From: Paludibacteraceae bacterium | Lineage (GTDB): Bacteria; Bacteroidota; Bacteroidia; Bacteroidales; Paludibacteraceae | Direction: 5' to 3' | DNA: 64,000 nt | Assembly (NCBI GenBank): GCA_031292565.1 | Contig: JARLGW010000005.1 | Coordinates: 62,001 to 126,000, forward strand | Part shown: positions 43,914 to 52,766 of the stretch, in pieces | How positions within the stretch are numbered: the stretch's first letter is position 1 | Layout of the letters: every line of letters begins with the position of its first letter | Notes under the pieces: model-generated | What the model was told of the DNA's origin: nothing | Seen by the model: the letters and a program-made list of their open reading frames with translations, nothing else | Database searches by the model: none | Position numbers and translations under genes: made by a program

Positions 43914-44636
43914 TTAAAGTGTTTTGCCTGCAATAAATAGGCTAAAGGCTTCTTTGTATTGGTCGGCAACGGTGATACGCTCTTTATTTATAAGAATTTG
44001 TCCGCGTTCCACAGCTTGGATTTTGTTTAGTGCCACGATAAATGAACGATGAACGCGCATGAATTTATTGGATGGTAATCCTTCTTCCAGATGTTTTAAG
44101 CTCATGAGGCTAAGAATTGGTTGTGGTTGGTTTAGTATCCATATTTTTACATAGTCCTTCAATCCTTCAATGTACTGTATGTCGTCGAGCTTTATTTTTA
44201 GCTGTTTGTATTCCGATTTTACGAAAATAAAATCTTTATCAATATCATTGGTAGCTGTTTGTTTGTTGGCTGTTAGTTCAAACCATTCTTTAGCCTTGAG
44301 CGACGCTTTTAAAAATTCCTCGTAATTGAAGGGTTTTAATAAGTAGTCCAGCGCGTTTACTTTATACCCGTCCAACGCATATTCGCTGAAAGCGGTGGTG
44401 AAAATTACTTTTATATTGCTACTTAGCGTGCGTGAAAATTCGAGGCCGCTTAAATCGGGCATCTGTATATCAATAAACAATAAATCCACAGATTCCGAAT
44501 TTATTGTTTCAATTGCTTCAATAGCACTGTTGCAACGTCCTTTTAATTCCAAAAAAGGAGTTTTAAGTACATACGATTCCAGTAGGTCTAGTGCCAGCGG
44601 TTCGTCGTCAATAATTAAGCAGTTTATTTTTTTCAT
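43914..44636 (-). CDS. LytTR-family response regulator
   Basis: A 240-residue response regulator. The receiver domain (about 1-120) has the acidic pair Asp10/Asp11 in IIDDEP, the phosphorylated Asp56 in FIDIQMPDLSG, and KPFNYEEF with the conserved Lys. The LytTR DNA-binding domain (about 145-240) has FIFVKSEYKQLKIKLDDIQYIEG and MRVHRSFIVALNKIQAV. It is encoded behind its kinase with a 4-bp overlap. The target is likely the next operon: a LytTR-type repeat pair lies just after its stop. Start ATG 44636. Confidence 0.94.
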   Translation of the reverse strand: MKKINCLIIDDEPLALDLLESYVLKTPFLELKGRCNSAIEAIETINSESVDLLFIDIQMPDLSGLEFSRTLSSNIKVIFTTAFSEYALDGYKVNALDYLLKPFNYEEFLKASLKAKEWFELTANKQTATNDIDKDFIFVKSEYKQLKIKLDDIQYIEGLKDYVKIWILNQPQPILSLMSLKHLEEGLPSNKFMRVHRSFIVALNKIQAVERGQILINKERITVADQYKEAFSLFIAGKTL

Positions 44637-45715
44637 GCCTTTGTGTTTTGTGGTTCATCTTCATTTCCGGTTAGGTCGATGCTTAAACCTATCCAATAAA
44701 TATTATCTGTAATTTTTTTTGTTAGGATATATTTCTGAGGGAAAAGCAGTTTTAATCTTTTCTCAAGGTTGTCAAGTCCGATGCCAGACCCGCTTTTGTC
44801 GTTCGATTGTTTGGGCAAATTTTCATTTTCAGCTACAAAATAAAGATTGGAATTAGTAAGCATCAAGTTGAAACTGATTTTTGTTTCCTTGCTCGCGGAA
44901 ACGCCATGTTTGAATGCGTTTTCAATTAACGAAATAAATAACAGCGGCGGAATTTCCACATCTTGGGCTAAGGTGGGGAACTGGTATGAAACGGATGTTT
45001 TGTTTGAACTGCGCATGGCCATGAGGTCAATGTATCGTTTCATAAAATCAATTTCTTTCGATAAAAGCACCTTATCCGTGTTCGATTCGTATAGCATGTA
45101 ACGCATTAGCTTGCCCAAAGTATGTATACTTTCTTTTGCCCGTTCGGGGTTTGTATCTACCAGTGCATAAATATTATTCAGCGAATTGAAAAAGAAGTGT
45201 GGTTGAAGCTGATATTTAAGATGTTGTATTTCTGATGTCAACCGTTCTTTTTCGGCTTCTTTTTGTAGGGATTCGGCTTTGCTCCAACGCATAGTAGCCC
45301 TAATGGCAACGGCAAATATAACAGGGATTAGATAAGAAATTATATCCTTGTACATAAACAATGACATGGATGGTTGTCCTCTAGGCCCCCGGTGCATATG
45401 CATGTGCGGTGGAATATCATGTTTAAAGATAGTAATACGTAAAACAAAATTGAGAACTAAAAAAATCAGGATAAGGGCTATGTTTAAACAAATAAAGACA
45501 ATTCGTTCTTTTTTGTGAAAAAGTTTATCGGCCAACCAACCATAATTGATATAAAAACTGATGGCATAAAAGATTATGGGCATCCATGAGAATTCTATTA
45601 AATGATCTTCGAATGTTCCTGACGATAAAAAATAGGGGATGCTGAATAGAACAATCCATATTAGTATGTGGATGGATATTTGAAATGTATTGGTTTTTTT
45701 GAAGGAGATATTCAT
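44633..45715 (-). CDS. LytS-type sensor histidine kinase
   Basis: A 360-residue membrane kinase of the LytS/YehU type (His_kinase family). Four hydrophobic segments cover about residues 10-140, with no clear periplasmic sensor domain; a His/Met-rich loop (PPHMHMHRGP, about 102-111) lies between two of them and might bind a metal. The catalytic part has the phospho-acceptor His173 in LQPHFFFNSLNN, the N-box LLFISLIENAFKHGV and the G-box SGIGLDNLEKRL. The overlap with the regulator gene shows translational coupling. Confidence 0.92.
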   Translation of the reverse strand: MNISFKKTNTFQISIHILIWIVLFSIPYFLSSGTFEDHLIEFSWMPIIFYAISFYINYGWLADKLFHKKERIVFICLNIALILIFLVLNFVLRITIFKHDIPPHMHMHRGPRGQPSMSLFMYKDIISYLIPVIFAVAIRATMRWSKAESLQKEAEKERLTSEIQHLKYQLQPHFFFNSLNNIYALVDTNPERAKESIHTLGKLMRYMLYESNTDKVLLSKEIDFMKRYIDLMAMRSSNKTSVSYQFPTLAQDVEIPPLLFISLIENAFKHGVSASKETKISFNLMLTNSNLYFVAENENLPKQSNDKSGSGIGLDNLEKRLKLLFPQKYILTKKITDNIYWIGLSIDLTGNEDEPQNTKA

Positions 45716-45733
45716 AGTAATAGTTATTTTTTA

Positions 45734-45741
45734 CAAATATA
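45734..45741 (-). promoter_or_regulatory. Possible -7 box of the kinase/regulator operon
   Basis: Minus strand TATATTTG fits TAnnTTTG, 18 bp before the kinase ATG at 45715; no good -33 element. The rest of the 226-bp spacer shows only the hairpin at 45915-45939. Confidence 0.4.
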
Positions 45742-45914
45742 AGTTGAATTAATATAATTAAATCCTGTTATAGATGTTTGGCTTTTTTTTATCGACCAAT
45801 GGGTTCGTGAAGGCGAATGGAATTTTGTTCAGGTGGGGAGTGGAAAGGTAGTCCGAAATATTGTCGGAGAAAAGTAACGTATGCTATGGATCTTAAATTT
45901 ATAGAAAATGAACG

Positions 45915-45939
45915 TTGGGGAAACTTTTAGTTTCCCCAA
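45915..45939 (-). terminator. Hairpin after the gamma carbonic anhydrase gene
   Basis: Perfect 11-bp stem (45915-45925 with 45929-45939), 3-nt loop, 2 bp after the stop codon at 45942 on the minus strand; downstream sequence is T-rich but interrupted. Confidence 0.65.
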
Positions 45940-45941
45940 GG

Positions 45942-46454
45942 CTATTTATACCAGCTTGCATACATCTCATAATTATGGGCAATGCGTTCATTCATTTCTT
46001 TGGATTGTTGAGGCTCTATTTTTTTTACGAATTTAGCCGGAACCCCGGCCCAAAGGGTAAATGGTTCTACGATAGTGTTGCTTAAAATAAGGGCATTGGC
46101 AGCCACTATAGCTCCTTCGCCAATTACGGCATGATCCAGTACCGTGGCACCCATGCCTATAAGGGCATAGTCTTTAATGGCTGCCCCGTGTATGGTTACG
46201 TTGTGCCCCACGGATACATAATTGCCGATTTCGATGGTGGATTTTTGGTACAAGGTGTGTAGCACGGCTCCGTCCTGAACATTCACGTGATTGCCTATGC
46301 GGATGGAATTTACATCGCCTCGTAGCACGGCGTTGAACCAAATGCTGCATCCTTCACCCATTTTTACATCACCTACAATGGTGGCATTTTCGGCTAAAAA
46401 ACAATCTTCACCTATTTCGGGGGCGAATCCGCGCACTTCTTTTATTAAAGCCAT
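45942..46454 (-). CDS. Gamma carbonic anhydrase family protein (YrdA/PaaY-like)
   Basis: A 170-residue left-handed beta-helix protein with hexapeptide repeats throughout. The metal-binding His set appears at the expected places: in VLHTLYQ and in VSVGHNVTIHGAA, and the Arg/Asp/Gln set in VNVQDGA. Such proteins trimerise and may be carbonic anhydrases or related acyltransferases; the exact activity cannot be judged. It begins 8 bp after the TlpA-like gene stop and probably belongs to its transcript. Start ATG 46454. Confidence 0.88.
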   Translation of the reverse strand: MALIKEVRGFAPEIGEDCFLAENATIVGDVKMGEGCSIWFNAVLRGDVNSIRIGNHVNVQDGAVLHTLYQKSTIEIGNYVSVGHNVTIHGAAIKDYALIGMGATVLDHAVIGEGAIVAANALILSNTIVEPFTLWAGVPAKFVKKIEPQQSKEMNERIAHNYEMYASWYK

Positions 46455-46462
46455 AACCGTTT

Positions 46463-47914
46463 CTATTTGTCGTCTTTGTTTTTGTCGTCTTCTATTGTTT
46501 TGCCGTTGATTTCAAAATCTAAGATTTTGTCCAACGATTTAGCATCAATTTTTTTCGCTATGATTTTTTTATCCTTGTCCAGTAAAAAGACTCCGGGTGT
46601 AACCGATGTGTCATAAAATTCCCAGTAGTGCGAATCGCGGGTAGGATCCCACGCGTTTACCCAATCGTATAACTTATCTTCGGTTAAGAAGTCAGTCCAT
46701 TCCTTTTTATCCGTCATCAAGTAAATACAAACAACCTCAAATCCCTTGTTTTTGTATTTTTGATAAATGTCGTGAATTTTCGGGGTTGTTTCCCGGCAAT
46801 GTCCGCATGATGGTTCAAAGAAATATACCAAGGTGAATTTACTGTTTATGTCGTAGATATTAAACGGTGATCCGTCGAATTTTATCAAAGGTAAATTGGC
46901 TGCTTGCATCCCTATCAGGTTGTAGCGCACTTTTTTTACTTCGGAGGTGATATTTTTCATTATAGTGGAGTCGGCCCACGGTGCTTTGCCTGAGAAATAA
47001 TAACGATCAGCCAAGGCAACAAACAATTTATCCATACCCATCACTTTGCTGGTTACTGAATAGTTTATCATGTAGTTGGCCATTAAGTTATAGCAAATGG
47101 AGTCTTTCTTGCTTGTTTCTATCAAGTTGATTACTTCTGGAATAATGCTGTCGGGGATTTGAATAAGTAAATGTTGGGTAAACTCATCCAGCTTTTGATT
47201 TAACAGGTTTAATCGCCACGAACGCTTGTCAGTCAGGTCTATATTGTCAAAGAAATGTCTTTTTGCATACTCGTATCTGGCCAGCAAAAAGTCTTTATTT
47301 TTCATATCTCCTTTAATAAGGTTATCAGGGAACTGTGGCGTTTGTAGTGCTTTAGTAAATAGGCCTACTATTTTGCCACTGTTTTCTTGAGCCAGTTTTT
47401 TTTGATAGGCAATAACCTCTTCGTCGAGCTTTTGCATCTGGAGGCCGATTTCTTTTATTTTTACACTGTCGTTTTTAGCCGCTTCTTGTTTTTTTCGTAA
47501 CGCTTCTTGTTCTTTCTTTTTTCCGGTCATGAATTTTCCGAAATTCATAAAGGCTTCGGTTTGTGGAGCCCCGGTAGCTTCAATTCCGTTAATGTTACTA
47601 GTTGTGTCTATTTTTACTTTGATGCTTTGCTCTTCGCCCAGCATGAATTCAAAATATTTGCTGGCTGTGTAATAAACAAGGTACATGCCCTCGTCCAGTT
47701 TTTTCTTTTTCGTGAATGCACCTTTTCCTTTTGCATCTAATTTTAACGTATCGAAAGCGTAAATTTTACCGTTGAAGTAGCCTGCAAGGTAAACTGATTG
47801 GTTGGCTAATTGATTGGCGTTGACATCAATGTGATAACTGCTTTGTTCAGCATTGGATAAACTGAAAACGCTTAAAAGTAAGCTCGCGATTAATAATAAT
47901 TTTTTCGTTTGCAT
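46463..47914 (-). CDS. TlpA-like thioredoxin-fold protein with N-terminal DUF4369/DUF5106-type region
   Basis: A 483-residue secreted protein. After a signal peptide (LLIASLLLSVFSLSNAEQ) there is a long, mostly helical and charged middle (about 130-330) typical of DUF5106/DUF4369 fusions, and a C-terminal TlpA-like thioredoxin domain (about 335-475) with the redox motif FFEPSCGHC and DKDKKIIAKKIDAKSL. The Cys pair C-G-H-C is intact, so a periplasmic thiol-disulfide role is expected. The last residues are DDKNKDDK. It is followed by the carbonic anhydrase gene after 8 bp and preceded by the aminopeptidase gene by 28 bp. Confidence 0.83.
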   Translation of the reverse strand: MQTKKLLLIASLLLSVFSLSNAEQSSYHIDVNANQLANQSVYLAGYFNGKIYAFDTLKLDAKGKGAFTKKKKLDEGMYLVYYTASKYFEFMLGEEQSIKVKIDTTSNINGIEATGAPQTEAFMNFGKFMTGKKKEQEALRKKQEAAKNDSVKIKEIGLQMQKLDEEVIAYQKKLAQENSGKIVGLFTKALQTPQFPDNLIKGDMKNKDFLLARYEYAKRHFFDNIDLTDKRSWRLNLLNQKLDEFTQHLLIQIPDSIIPEVINLIETSKKDSICYNLMANYMINYSVTSKVMGMDKLFVALADRYYFSGKAPWADSTIMKNITSEVKKVRYNLIGMQAANLPLIKFDGSPFNIYDINSKFTLVYFFEPSCGHCRETTPKIHDIYQKYKNKGFEVVCIYLMTDKKEWTDFLTEDKLYDWVNAWDPTRDSHYWEFYDTSVTPGVFLLDKDKKIIAKKIDAKSLDKILDFEINGKTIEDDKNKDDK

Positions 47915-47942
47915 AAGAATAAATATAGATAAAGACTATAAG

Positions 47943-49730
47943 TTAATGATGGATAGCTTGACATTTTTTTTGTAGCCATGTTTTTTCTTCTTGATTCAGT
48001 AGGGGTGATAGTTTGTTGAATACCGTTTCGTGGTACGTATTCAGCCAAACTGTTTCCTCTGCCGTCATTAAAGAAATGCTGATGGCTTTGGTATCAAAAG
48101 GGAACAAAGTTAATGTTTCAAAGCAAAAAAAGTCATTTTTATCAGAAAAATTACAGGATTGAACTAATACCAAATTTTCCAGGCGGATGCCGTGCTCTCC
48201 CGTGCGATAAATACCCGGTTCGTTGGAGATAATCATTCCTGTCTCCAGCGGTGTTTTATTCGCGTCGGGGCGGATGGCTTGCGGGCCTTCGTGCACGCAA
48301 AGGAAGCAGCCTACGCCATGACCCGTTCCGTGTCCGTAGTTCAATCCGTTTTTCCATAAAAACTGGCGGGCTAACGCGTCAAGTTGATACCCGCAGGTTC
48401 CGGCCGGGAATACGGCTTGGGCTAAGGCGATGTGTCCTTTTAGCACCAGGGTGAAGTCGCTTTTTTCTTTCTCTGTGGGGCAGCCTAATGCAAAGGTGCG
48501 GGTGATGTCGGTTGTGCCGTGTGGAAACTGTGCACCGGAATCGATTAGCAGTAATCCATCCGGCTTTATTTCGGCGTTGATGCTTTCGCTTGCACTGTAA
48601 TGCACGATGGCTCCGTGCGCCTTGTACCCCACAATGGGGGCGAAGCTTTCGCCAAAAAACAAATCTTGTTCGGCTCGGAAGCCACGCAATTTGTTGGCAG
48701 CCGATAGTTCGCTCACGCAGAGTCCTTGTGCAAAACTGCTTTCCAACCACATTGAGAAACGGGTTAATGCCACTCCGTCTTTTAGCATAGCCAGTCGTGT
48801 ACCCTTAATTTCGGTGTCGTTTTTGAGGCTTTTTAACTGTAGCACGGGAGAGGTCTCAAATTTCACCTGATTTTTTCCTGTTAGTTGTTCGTAAATGGCG
48901 TAATTCATCTTGCTTTTGTCCAGCAAAATAGTTTTGCCTTGAAGCGAACTTAGGTATTCTGCAACGGATTGATATTCTTTTACTATGATGTGATGAGTAT
49001 CAAAATAGGTTTTGGTTGCGGCTGTTAATTTTTGAAGATCAACAAAGAGTATGGCTTGGTTCGCTTCTATGGCTGCATAGGCTATGGTTACAGGGTTAAA
49101 GTCAACATCGGTGCCACGGATATTGAATAGCCATGCAATTTCGTCCAACGCGTTAAGCAATAATAAGTTTGCATTGACTTTTGTCATGAGTTTGCGTACC
49201 CAATCAATTTTTTCTTCACAGCTTTTTCCTGCAAATCTTTCTTCATGTATAAATAAAGGTGCGCGGGGTAGTGCCGGTCTGTTGTGCCAGGCTGCTGAAA
49301 TCAAATCCGTTTTCGTGTCCAAGCAAATTTCTAATGCTGAAAAGTATTCGTGGTACTGTTGAATGGTGGCTATCGAAAATAAATCGGCATTCATGGCTAT
49401 CAGGTTTCCTTTTTCAAGTTCGGAGCCGAGCCATGTTGCTATCGTGGGTACATTTGCTTCTCCCATTTTGAATAATTCAATGGTGGAGCCTTGCAATTCG
49501 TCGGCTGCTTGCAAAAAATAACGGGAGTCAGTCCATAGCCCGGCTTTTGATGTTGTAACAATCAGCGTGCCTGCCGAACCGGTGAAGCCCGAAAAATAGG
49601 TTCGTGCTTTCCAATGGTCGGCTACATATTCGCTCGCGTGTGGGTCGTTTGTCGGTATGATGCAGGCTGCTATGTTTTGTTGTAACATCGTTGCTCGCAA
49701 ACGGTTTATTCTATTAGAGATTTCGGTCAT
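47943..49730 (-). CDS. Aminopeptidase P family protein (Xaa-Pro aminopeptidase)
   Basis: A 595-residue M24 metallopeptidase that removes the first residue before Pro. Domains: an N-terminal creatinase-like part (about 1-150), a second creatinase-like part (about 150-300) and the M24 catalytic domain (about 310-530). Metal ligands are visible in DSGAQFPHGTTDITRT, the H of GHGTGHGVG, and EPGIYRTGEHG with IRLENLVL. A C-terminal M24-C-type extension completes the long form seen in eukaryotes and Bacteroidetes. It is likely cytoplasmic as no signal peptide is seen. Start ATG 49730. Confidence 0.92.
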   Translation of the reverse strand: MTEISNRINRLRATMLQQNIAACIIPTNDPHASEYVADHWKARTYFSGFTGSAGTLIVTTSKAGLWTDSRYFLQAADELQGSTIELFKMGEANVPTIATWLGSELEKGNLIAMNADLFSIATIQQYHEYFSALEICLDTKTDLISAAWHNRPALPRAPLFIHEERFAGKSCEEKIDWVRKLMTKVNANLLLLNALDEIAWLFNIRGTDVDFNPVTIAYAAIEANQAILFVDLQKLTAATKTYFDTHHIIVKEYQSVAEYLSSLQGKTILLDKSKMNYAIYEQLTGKNQVKFETSPVLQLKSLKNDTEIKGTRLAMLKDGVALTRFSMWLESSFAQGLCVSELSAANKLRGFRAEQDLFFGESFAPIVGYKAHGAIVHYSASESINAEIKPDGLLLIDSGAQFPHGTTDITRTFALGCPTEKEKSDFTLVLKGHIALAQAVFPAGTCGYQLDALARQFLWKNGLNYGHGTGHGVGCFLCVHEGPQAIRPDANKTPLETGMIISNEPGIYRTGEHGIRLENLVLVQSCNFSDKNDFFCFETLTLFPFDTKAISISLMTAEETVWLNTYHETVFNKLSPLLNQEEKTWLQKKCQAIHH

Positions 49731-50049
49731 AGTAGGTTCTTTGTTGAAAGATACAAAAGTACAAAATATATCAAGCCGATGGCAGGTTTAAGTCTTAACT
49801 TCAAATAGATTATCTCTAGATAATAAAATTAGTAAGCGGGTGTTTTGTATTTAAAACTTTTATATATTTGCAATACTTGATACAAAACAACAACAACCAA
49901 ATCAAACACACCTAAACAATCACGGCTAATTAATTGTTGATTATTGAGACTTCTTGATAAAGCTGTGAATTACGATCTTAGTACATAACGTTTTCTTTTG
50001 TAATTCGTGAATAATCGTTTTTTATATAATCAACTAAAATGAATAAATT
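49731..50049 (+). other. Spacer with divergent promoters and a long 5' UTR
   Basis: No gene is visible. On the minus strand TACTTTTG at 49754-49761 is a likely -7 box for aminopeptidase P. On the plus strand TATATTTG at 49863-49870 is a likely -7 box for the barrel protein, giving an untranslated leader of about 170 nt. A small inverted repeat ATTATCT-N2-AGATAAT lies at 49809-49824, and the leader contains GAATTAC and GTAATTC words that could pair. Confidence 0.5.
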
Positions 50050-50805
50050 ATGAAAAAGATTCTATTATTTATCCTTGGTTTAGGGTTAGCTTCGGTTAGT
50101 ATGGCTCAGACTAAAGAGAATCCTTGGACCATAGGTGTGTATGGTGTTAAAACAGAATATTTAGGCGATTTGGCTAAATACTCCAATGAGTGGACAACAT
50201 CCAATAAGGCAAATGATACTAGAAATACCATCTTTAATTTTAACTTGCTTTATGGAGGTGGGGCGTTGTCTTTTGATCGTTACATGAATAATTATTTTGA
50301 TTTGGGTATTTATAGTTCCTTTGGAACCGTAGGTTTTAAAGATAAAAGTAACGTGGAACGAGTTCCTAGAAGTTTCAAAGCTAATCTATCTAACACCAAT
50401 GCGCACGTGAGAATTAAAATTTTGGGGCCTGATGACGATGCTCGTTTCGTTCCTTATTTGAATTTCGGTGTTGGTTTCCTTGCTTATTTCAAGGATAAAG
50501 GAACCACAACAGATAATATAAACGAGGGAGACACCATCGCAGTTTCCGGTAAAACTTCTTTTGGTATGATTATCAATGGTGGAGTTGGATTGGAATACAG
50601 AATTAATAGTCATATAGGTGTTCGTTACCAAGCCGATTTCGGATGGACTACCCGTGATAATATAGATTTTTATACCCGTGATGGAGCCAACGATTGGCAA
50701 TTGCAACATAGTTTGGGTGTAACCTATAGTTTTAACTTCGATAAAAAAGCAAAAGCTATTGTGCAACCAGCTCCGGTAACAGATGTTGTAACTCCGGCAA
50801 AATAA
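50050..50805 (+). CDS. Outer membrane beta-barrel protein (OmpA-like N-terminal barrel)
   Basis: A 251-residue protein with signal peptide (ILLFILGLGLASVSMAQ) and an eight-strand-like barrel: NPWTIGVYGVKTEYLGDLA, NFNLLYGGGALSFDRYMN, FVPYLNFGVGFLAYF, MIINGGVGLEYRINSHIGVRYQADFGWTT. The C-terminal peptidoglycan-binding OmpA domain is absent, the tail VQPAPVTDVVTPAK ending soon after the barrel, so it resembles the first half of the OmpA-type proteins of Bacteroidetes. The role is unknown. It has a long leader and a terminator. Confidence 0.8.
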   Translation: MKKILLFILGLGLASVSMAQTKENPWTIGVYGVKTEYLGDLAKYSNEWTTSNKANDTRNTIFNFNLLYGGGALSFDRYMNNYFDLGIYSSFGTVGFKDKSNVERVPRSFKANLSNTNAHVRIKILGPDDDARFVPYLNFGVGFLAYFKDKGTTTDNINEGDTIAVSGKTSFGMIINGGVGLEYRINSHIGVRYQADFGWTTRDNIDFYTRDGANDWQLQHSLGVTYSFNFDKKAKAIVQPAPVTDVVTPAK

Positions 50806-50832
50806 GGGTTGAATAAAAATTATTTATAAAAG

Positions 50833-50864
50833 CCTCTATGATTTCTGTATCATGGAGGTTTTTT
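50833..50864 (+). terminator. Terminator of the barrel gene
   Basis: A 10-bp stem (50833-50842 with 50849-50858, one G:T pair), 6-nt loop, six T. Confidence 0.88.
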
Positions 50865-50907
50865 ATGTTTTCACTTGAGATTTAATGCAATTATTCAAGG
50901 CTAATAT

Positions 50908-50938
50908 TTTGCAGTTCAAAAAGGATTACCTATTTTTG
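50908..50938 (+). promoter_or_regulatory. Promoter of rpsU
   Basis: TTTG (50908-50911), 19-bp spacer, TATTTTTG (50931-50938): full consensus, 57 bp before the ATG. Confidence 0.8.
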
Positions 50939-50994
50939 CAGCCCATTTTGGAAAGCAGAATCTAATTTATTTTACATATAAAATTCAACTTATT

Positions 50995-51186
50995 ATGATC
51001 GTAGTTCCTGTAAAAGAAGGCGAAAACATCGAAAAAGCATTAAAAAAATTCAAAAGAAAATTTGAAAAAACCGGTGTTGTTAAAGAATTAAGAAGACGCC
51101 AATGTTTTGACAAACCATCCATTGTAAATCGTGAAGCAAAATTACATGCTATCTACGTGCAACAATTGCAACAAACTGAAGAATAA
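50995..51186 (+). CDS. rpsU: 30S ribosomal protein S21
   Basis: Small basic ribosomal protein of the 30S subunit (63 residues). The pattern MIVVPVKEGENIEKALKKFK and the basic KRKFEKTGVVKELRRRQ are typical of Bacteroidetes S21. It has its own consensus promoter and leads the small block rpsU-xer-hpf in front of the tRNA/tuf cluster. Confidence 0.95.
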   Translation: MIVVPVKEGENIEKALKKFKRKFEKTGVVKELRRRQCFDKPSIVNREAKLHAIYVQQLQQTEE

Positions 51187-51253
51187 ATAAAGAAGGAAAT
51201 TCTTCTCTTTTTTACTTTTATTCCTTATCTTCGTTGTAGAAAAGCTATAAGCC

Positions 51254-52135
51254 ATGCTGGTAGATGAATTTCTGCAATACTTACAGTATGAGAAAAATTA
51301 TTCTTCGCATACCGTTTTGTCATATAAAAATGACATAGCTCAGTTTAGTCTTTTTCTTGAAAAAGATTTTTCTGAATCAGATGTCTCTCAGGCTTCGCCT
51401 GAGCAGCTTAGAGAATGGGTTGTTTTTTTGATTAGTAGTGGGCTTACGCCGCGTTCGGTTAACAGAAAGCTATCAGCATTAAAATCGTTTTTTAAACATT
51501 TGATACAGAAAGGCGATCTTAAACGGAACCCGACAAAGAACATCATTCTGCCAAAAGCAAAGAAACCCTTACCCGTGTTCTTTAAAGAAAAAGAAGTTCA
51601 TACCGTATTAACAGATGTTATTATCGGTCAGTCGTTCGAGAATTATCGCGACAGATTGATAATTGATTTGTTTTACGAAACCGGAGTACGTGTTTCCGAA
51701 TTATCCAACATTAAGGATACGGATATTGATAAATATACAGGCACGTTGCGCGTGATTGGGAAACGAAACAAAGAACGGATGATCCCGGTAGGGAGAAATT
51801 TTCTTCAGGTTGTTGTTCAATATATGGCGATAAGGGATAAAGAAATTCAAGCGAAATCAAGTTATCTTTTTGTTCGTAAAGATGGACAAAAAATGTACAC
51901 CAGGTTAATATATAATGTAGTGCATAAATACATGTCCCAAGCAAGCTCACTTTCAAAAACAAGTCCGCATGTGTTAAGGCATACCTTTGCTTCTACATTA
52001 TTAAACAATGGGGCGGATCTGAATGCCGTAAAAGAATTGTTAGGCCATAGTAATCTTGCCGCCACGGAAGTTTACACCCATACATCTTTTGAGCAATTAC
52101 AGAAAATATATAAACAGGCTCACCCAAGAGCATAA
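51254..52135 (+). CDS. Tyrosine recombinase, XerC/XerD type
   Basis: A 293-residue site-specific recombinase for resolving chromosome dimers. The core-binding domain is at about 1-90, the catalytic domain at about 105-285. The catalytic set is complete: Arg146 (TGVRVSEL), Lys170, His239/Arg242 (SPHVLRHTF), His265 (LLGHSNL) and Tyr274 (EVYTHTSF). It is of normal Xer length and sits in conserved housekeeping context between rpsU and hpf, so it is not thought to be a mobile integrase. Whether it is XerC or XerD cannot be said from this alone. Confidence 0.93.
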   Translation: MLVDEFLQYLQYEKNYSSHTVLSYKNDIAQFSLFLEKDFSESDVSQASPEQLREWVVFLISSGLTPRSVNRKLSALKSFFKHLIQKGDLKRNPTKNIILPKAKKPLPVFFKEKEVHTVLTDVIIGQSFENYRDRLIIDLFYETGVRVSELSNIKDTDIDKYTGTLRVIGKRNKERMIPVGRNFLQVVVQYMAIRDKEIQAKSSYLFVRKDGQKMYTRLIYNVVHKYMSQASSLSKTSPHVLRHTFASTLLNNGADLNAVKELLGHSNLAATEVYTHTSFEQLQKIYKQAHPRA

Positions 52136-52160
52136 CTAAAAATTAAGGAGAAAAATAATC

Positions 52161-52460
52161 ATGGATATAAAGATTCACGCCATTCATTTTGATATTTCCG
52201 CAGAATTAGAAGCTCATGTAAATAAAAAAGCCGCTAAATTAGAAAAATTGAGCGACGAAATTACGAGTGTAGATGTGTTTTTGAAAGTAGTGAAACCCGA
52301 AACATCTGAAAATAAGGAAGCTGAAATAAAAGTAAAAGCACCTAATGCTGAGTTCTTTGCAGCTAAGGTGACCAGCACATTTGAAGAATCTGTAGATACC
52401 GCTTTAGAGGCTATTGAAAAACAGATTGTGAAATTCAAGGAAAAAGCGCGAGCTAAGTAA
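52161..52460 (+). CDS. hpf: Ribosome hibernation promoting factor (HPF/RaiA family)
   Basis: A 99-residue short-form HPF/YfiA-type protein that binds the 30S subunit under stress. It has the beta-alpha pattern MDIKIHAIHFDISAELEAHV, then KKAAKLEKLSDEITSVDVFLKV and AAKVTSTFEESVDTALEAIEKQI. The C-terminal dimerisation domain of long HPF is missing. It has a fairly good Shine-Dalgarno word AAGGAG at 52145-52150, 10 bp before the start. The position after xer and before the tRNA cluster is common in Bacteroidetes. Confidence 0.92.
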   Translation: MDIKIHAIHFDISAELEAHVNKKAAKLEKLSDEITSVDVFLKVVKPETSENKEAEIKVKAPNAEFFAAKVTSTFEESVDTALEAIEKQIVKFKEKARAK

Positions 52461-52476
52461 AAAATGCAAATATTTT

Positions 52477-52507
52477 TTTGTTATTCAAAATAAATCCTCT
52501 ACATTTG
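52477..52507 (+). promoter_or_regulatory. Promoter of the tRNA-tuf cluster
   Basis: TTTG (52477-52480), 19-bp spacer, TACATTTG (52500-52507): full consensus, about 60 bp before tRNA-Thr. Likely drives the four tRNAs and tuf. Confidence 0.8.
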
Positions 52508-52568
52508 CAAGCCGTTTTAGCAGGTTCTGTTAAAACGGCTTTTAATTGGTGTTGCGATTGAGACATAG

Positions 52569-52642
52569 GCCTCTTTAGCTCAGTTGGCCAGAGCACGTGA
52601 TTTGTAATCTCGGGGTCGTTGGTTCGAATCCGACAAGAGGCT
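52569..52642 (+). tRNA. tRNA-Thr (anticodon TGT)
   Basis: 74 nt; acceptor GCCTCTT / AAGAGGC, anticodon loop TTTGTAA, T-arm GGTTCGAATCC. Discriminator T, no encoded CCA. Confidence 0.95.
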
Positions 52643-52649
52643 CAAAAAA

Positions 52650-52731
52650 GGGTAGTTACCAGAGTGGCCAAATGGGGCAGACTGTAAATCTGCTGGCTTC
52701 GCCTTCGGTGGTTCGAATCCATCACTACCCA
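52650..52731 (+). tRNA. tRNA-Tyr (anticodon GTA)
   Basis: 82 nt with a long variable arm, acceptor GGGTAGT / ACTACCC, anticodon loop CTGTAAA. Confidence 0.95.
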
Positions 52732-52766
52732 CTTGCTTGACGACAGCGTTCGTGTCAAGCAGTATT

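Noticed and set aside
51254-52135. Integrase of a mobile element next to tRNA genes
   Set aside because: Length and motifs fit housekeeping XerC/D, the context rpsU-xer-hpf-tRNA-tuf is typical of the phylum, and no attachment-site repeat was found at the tRNA 3' ends.
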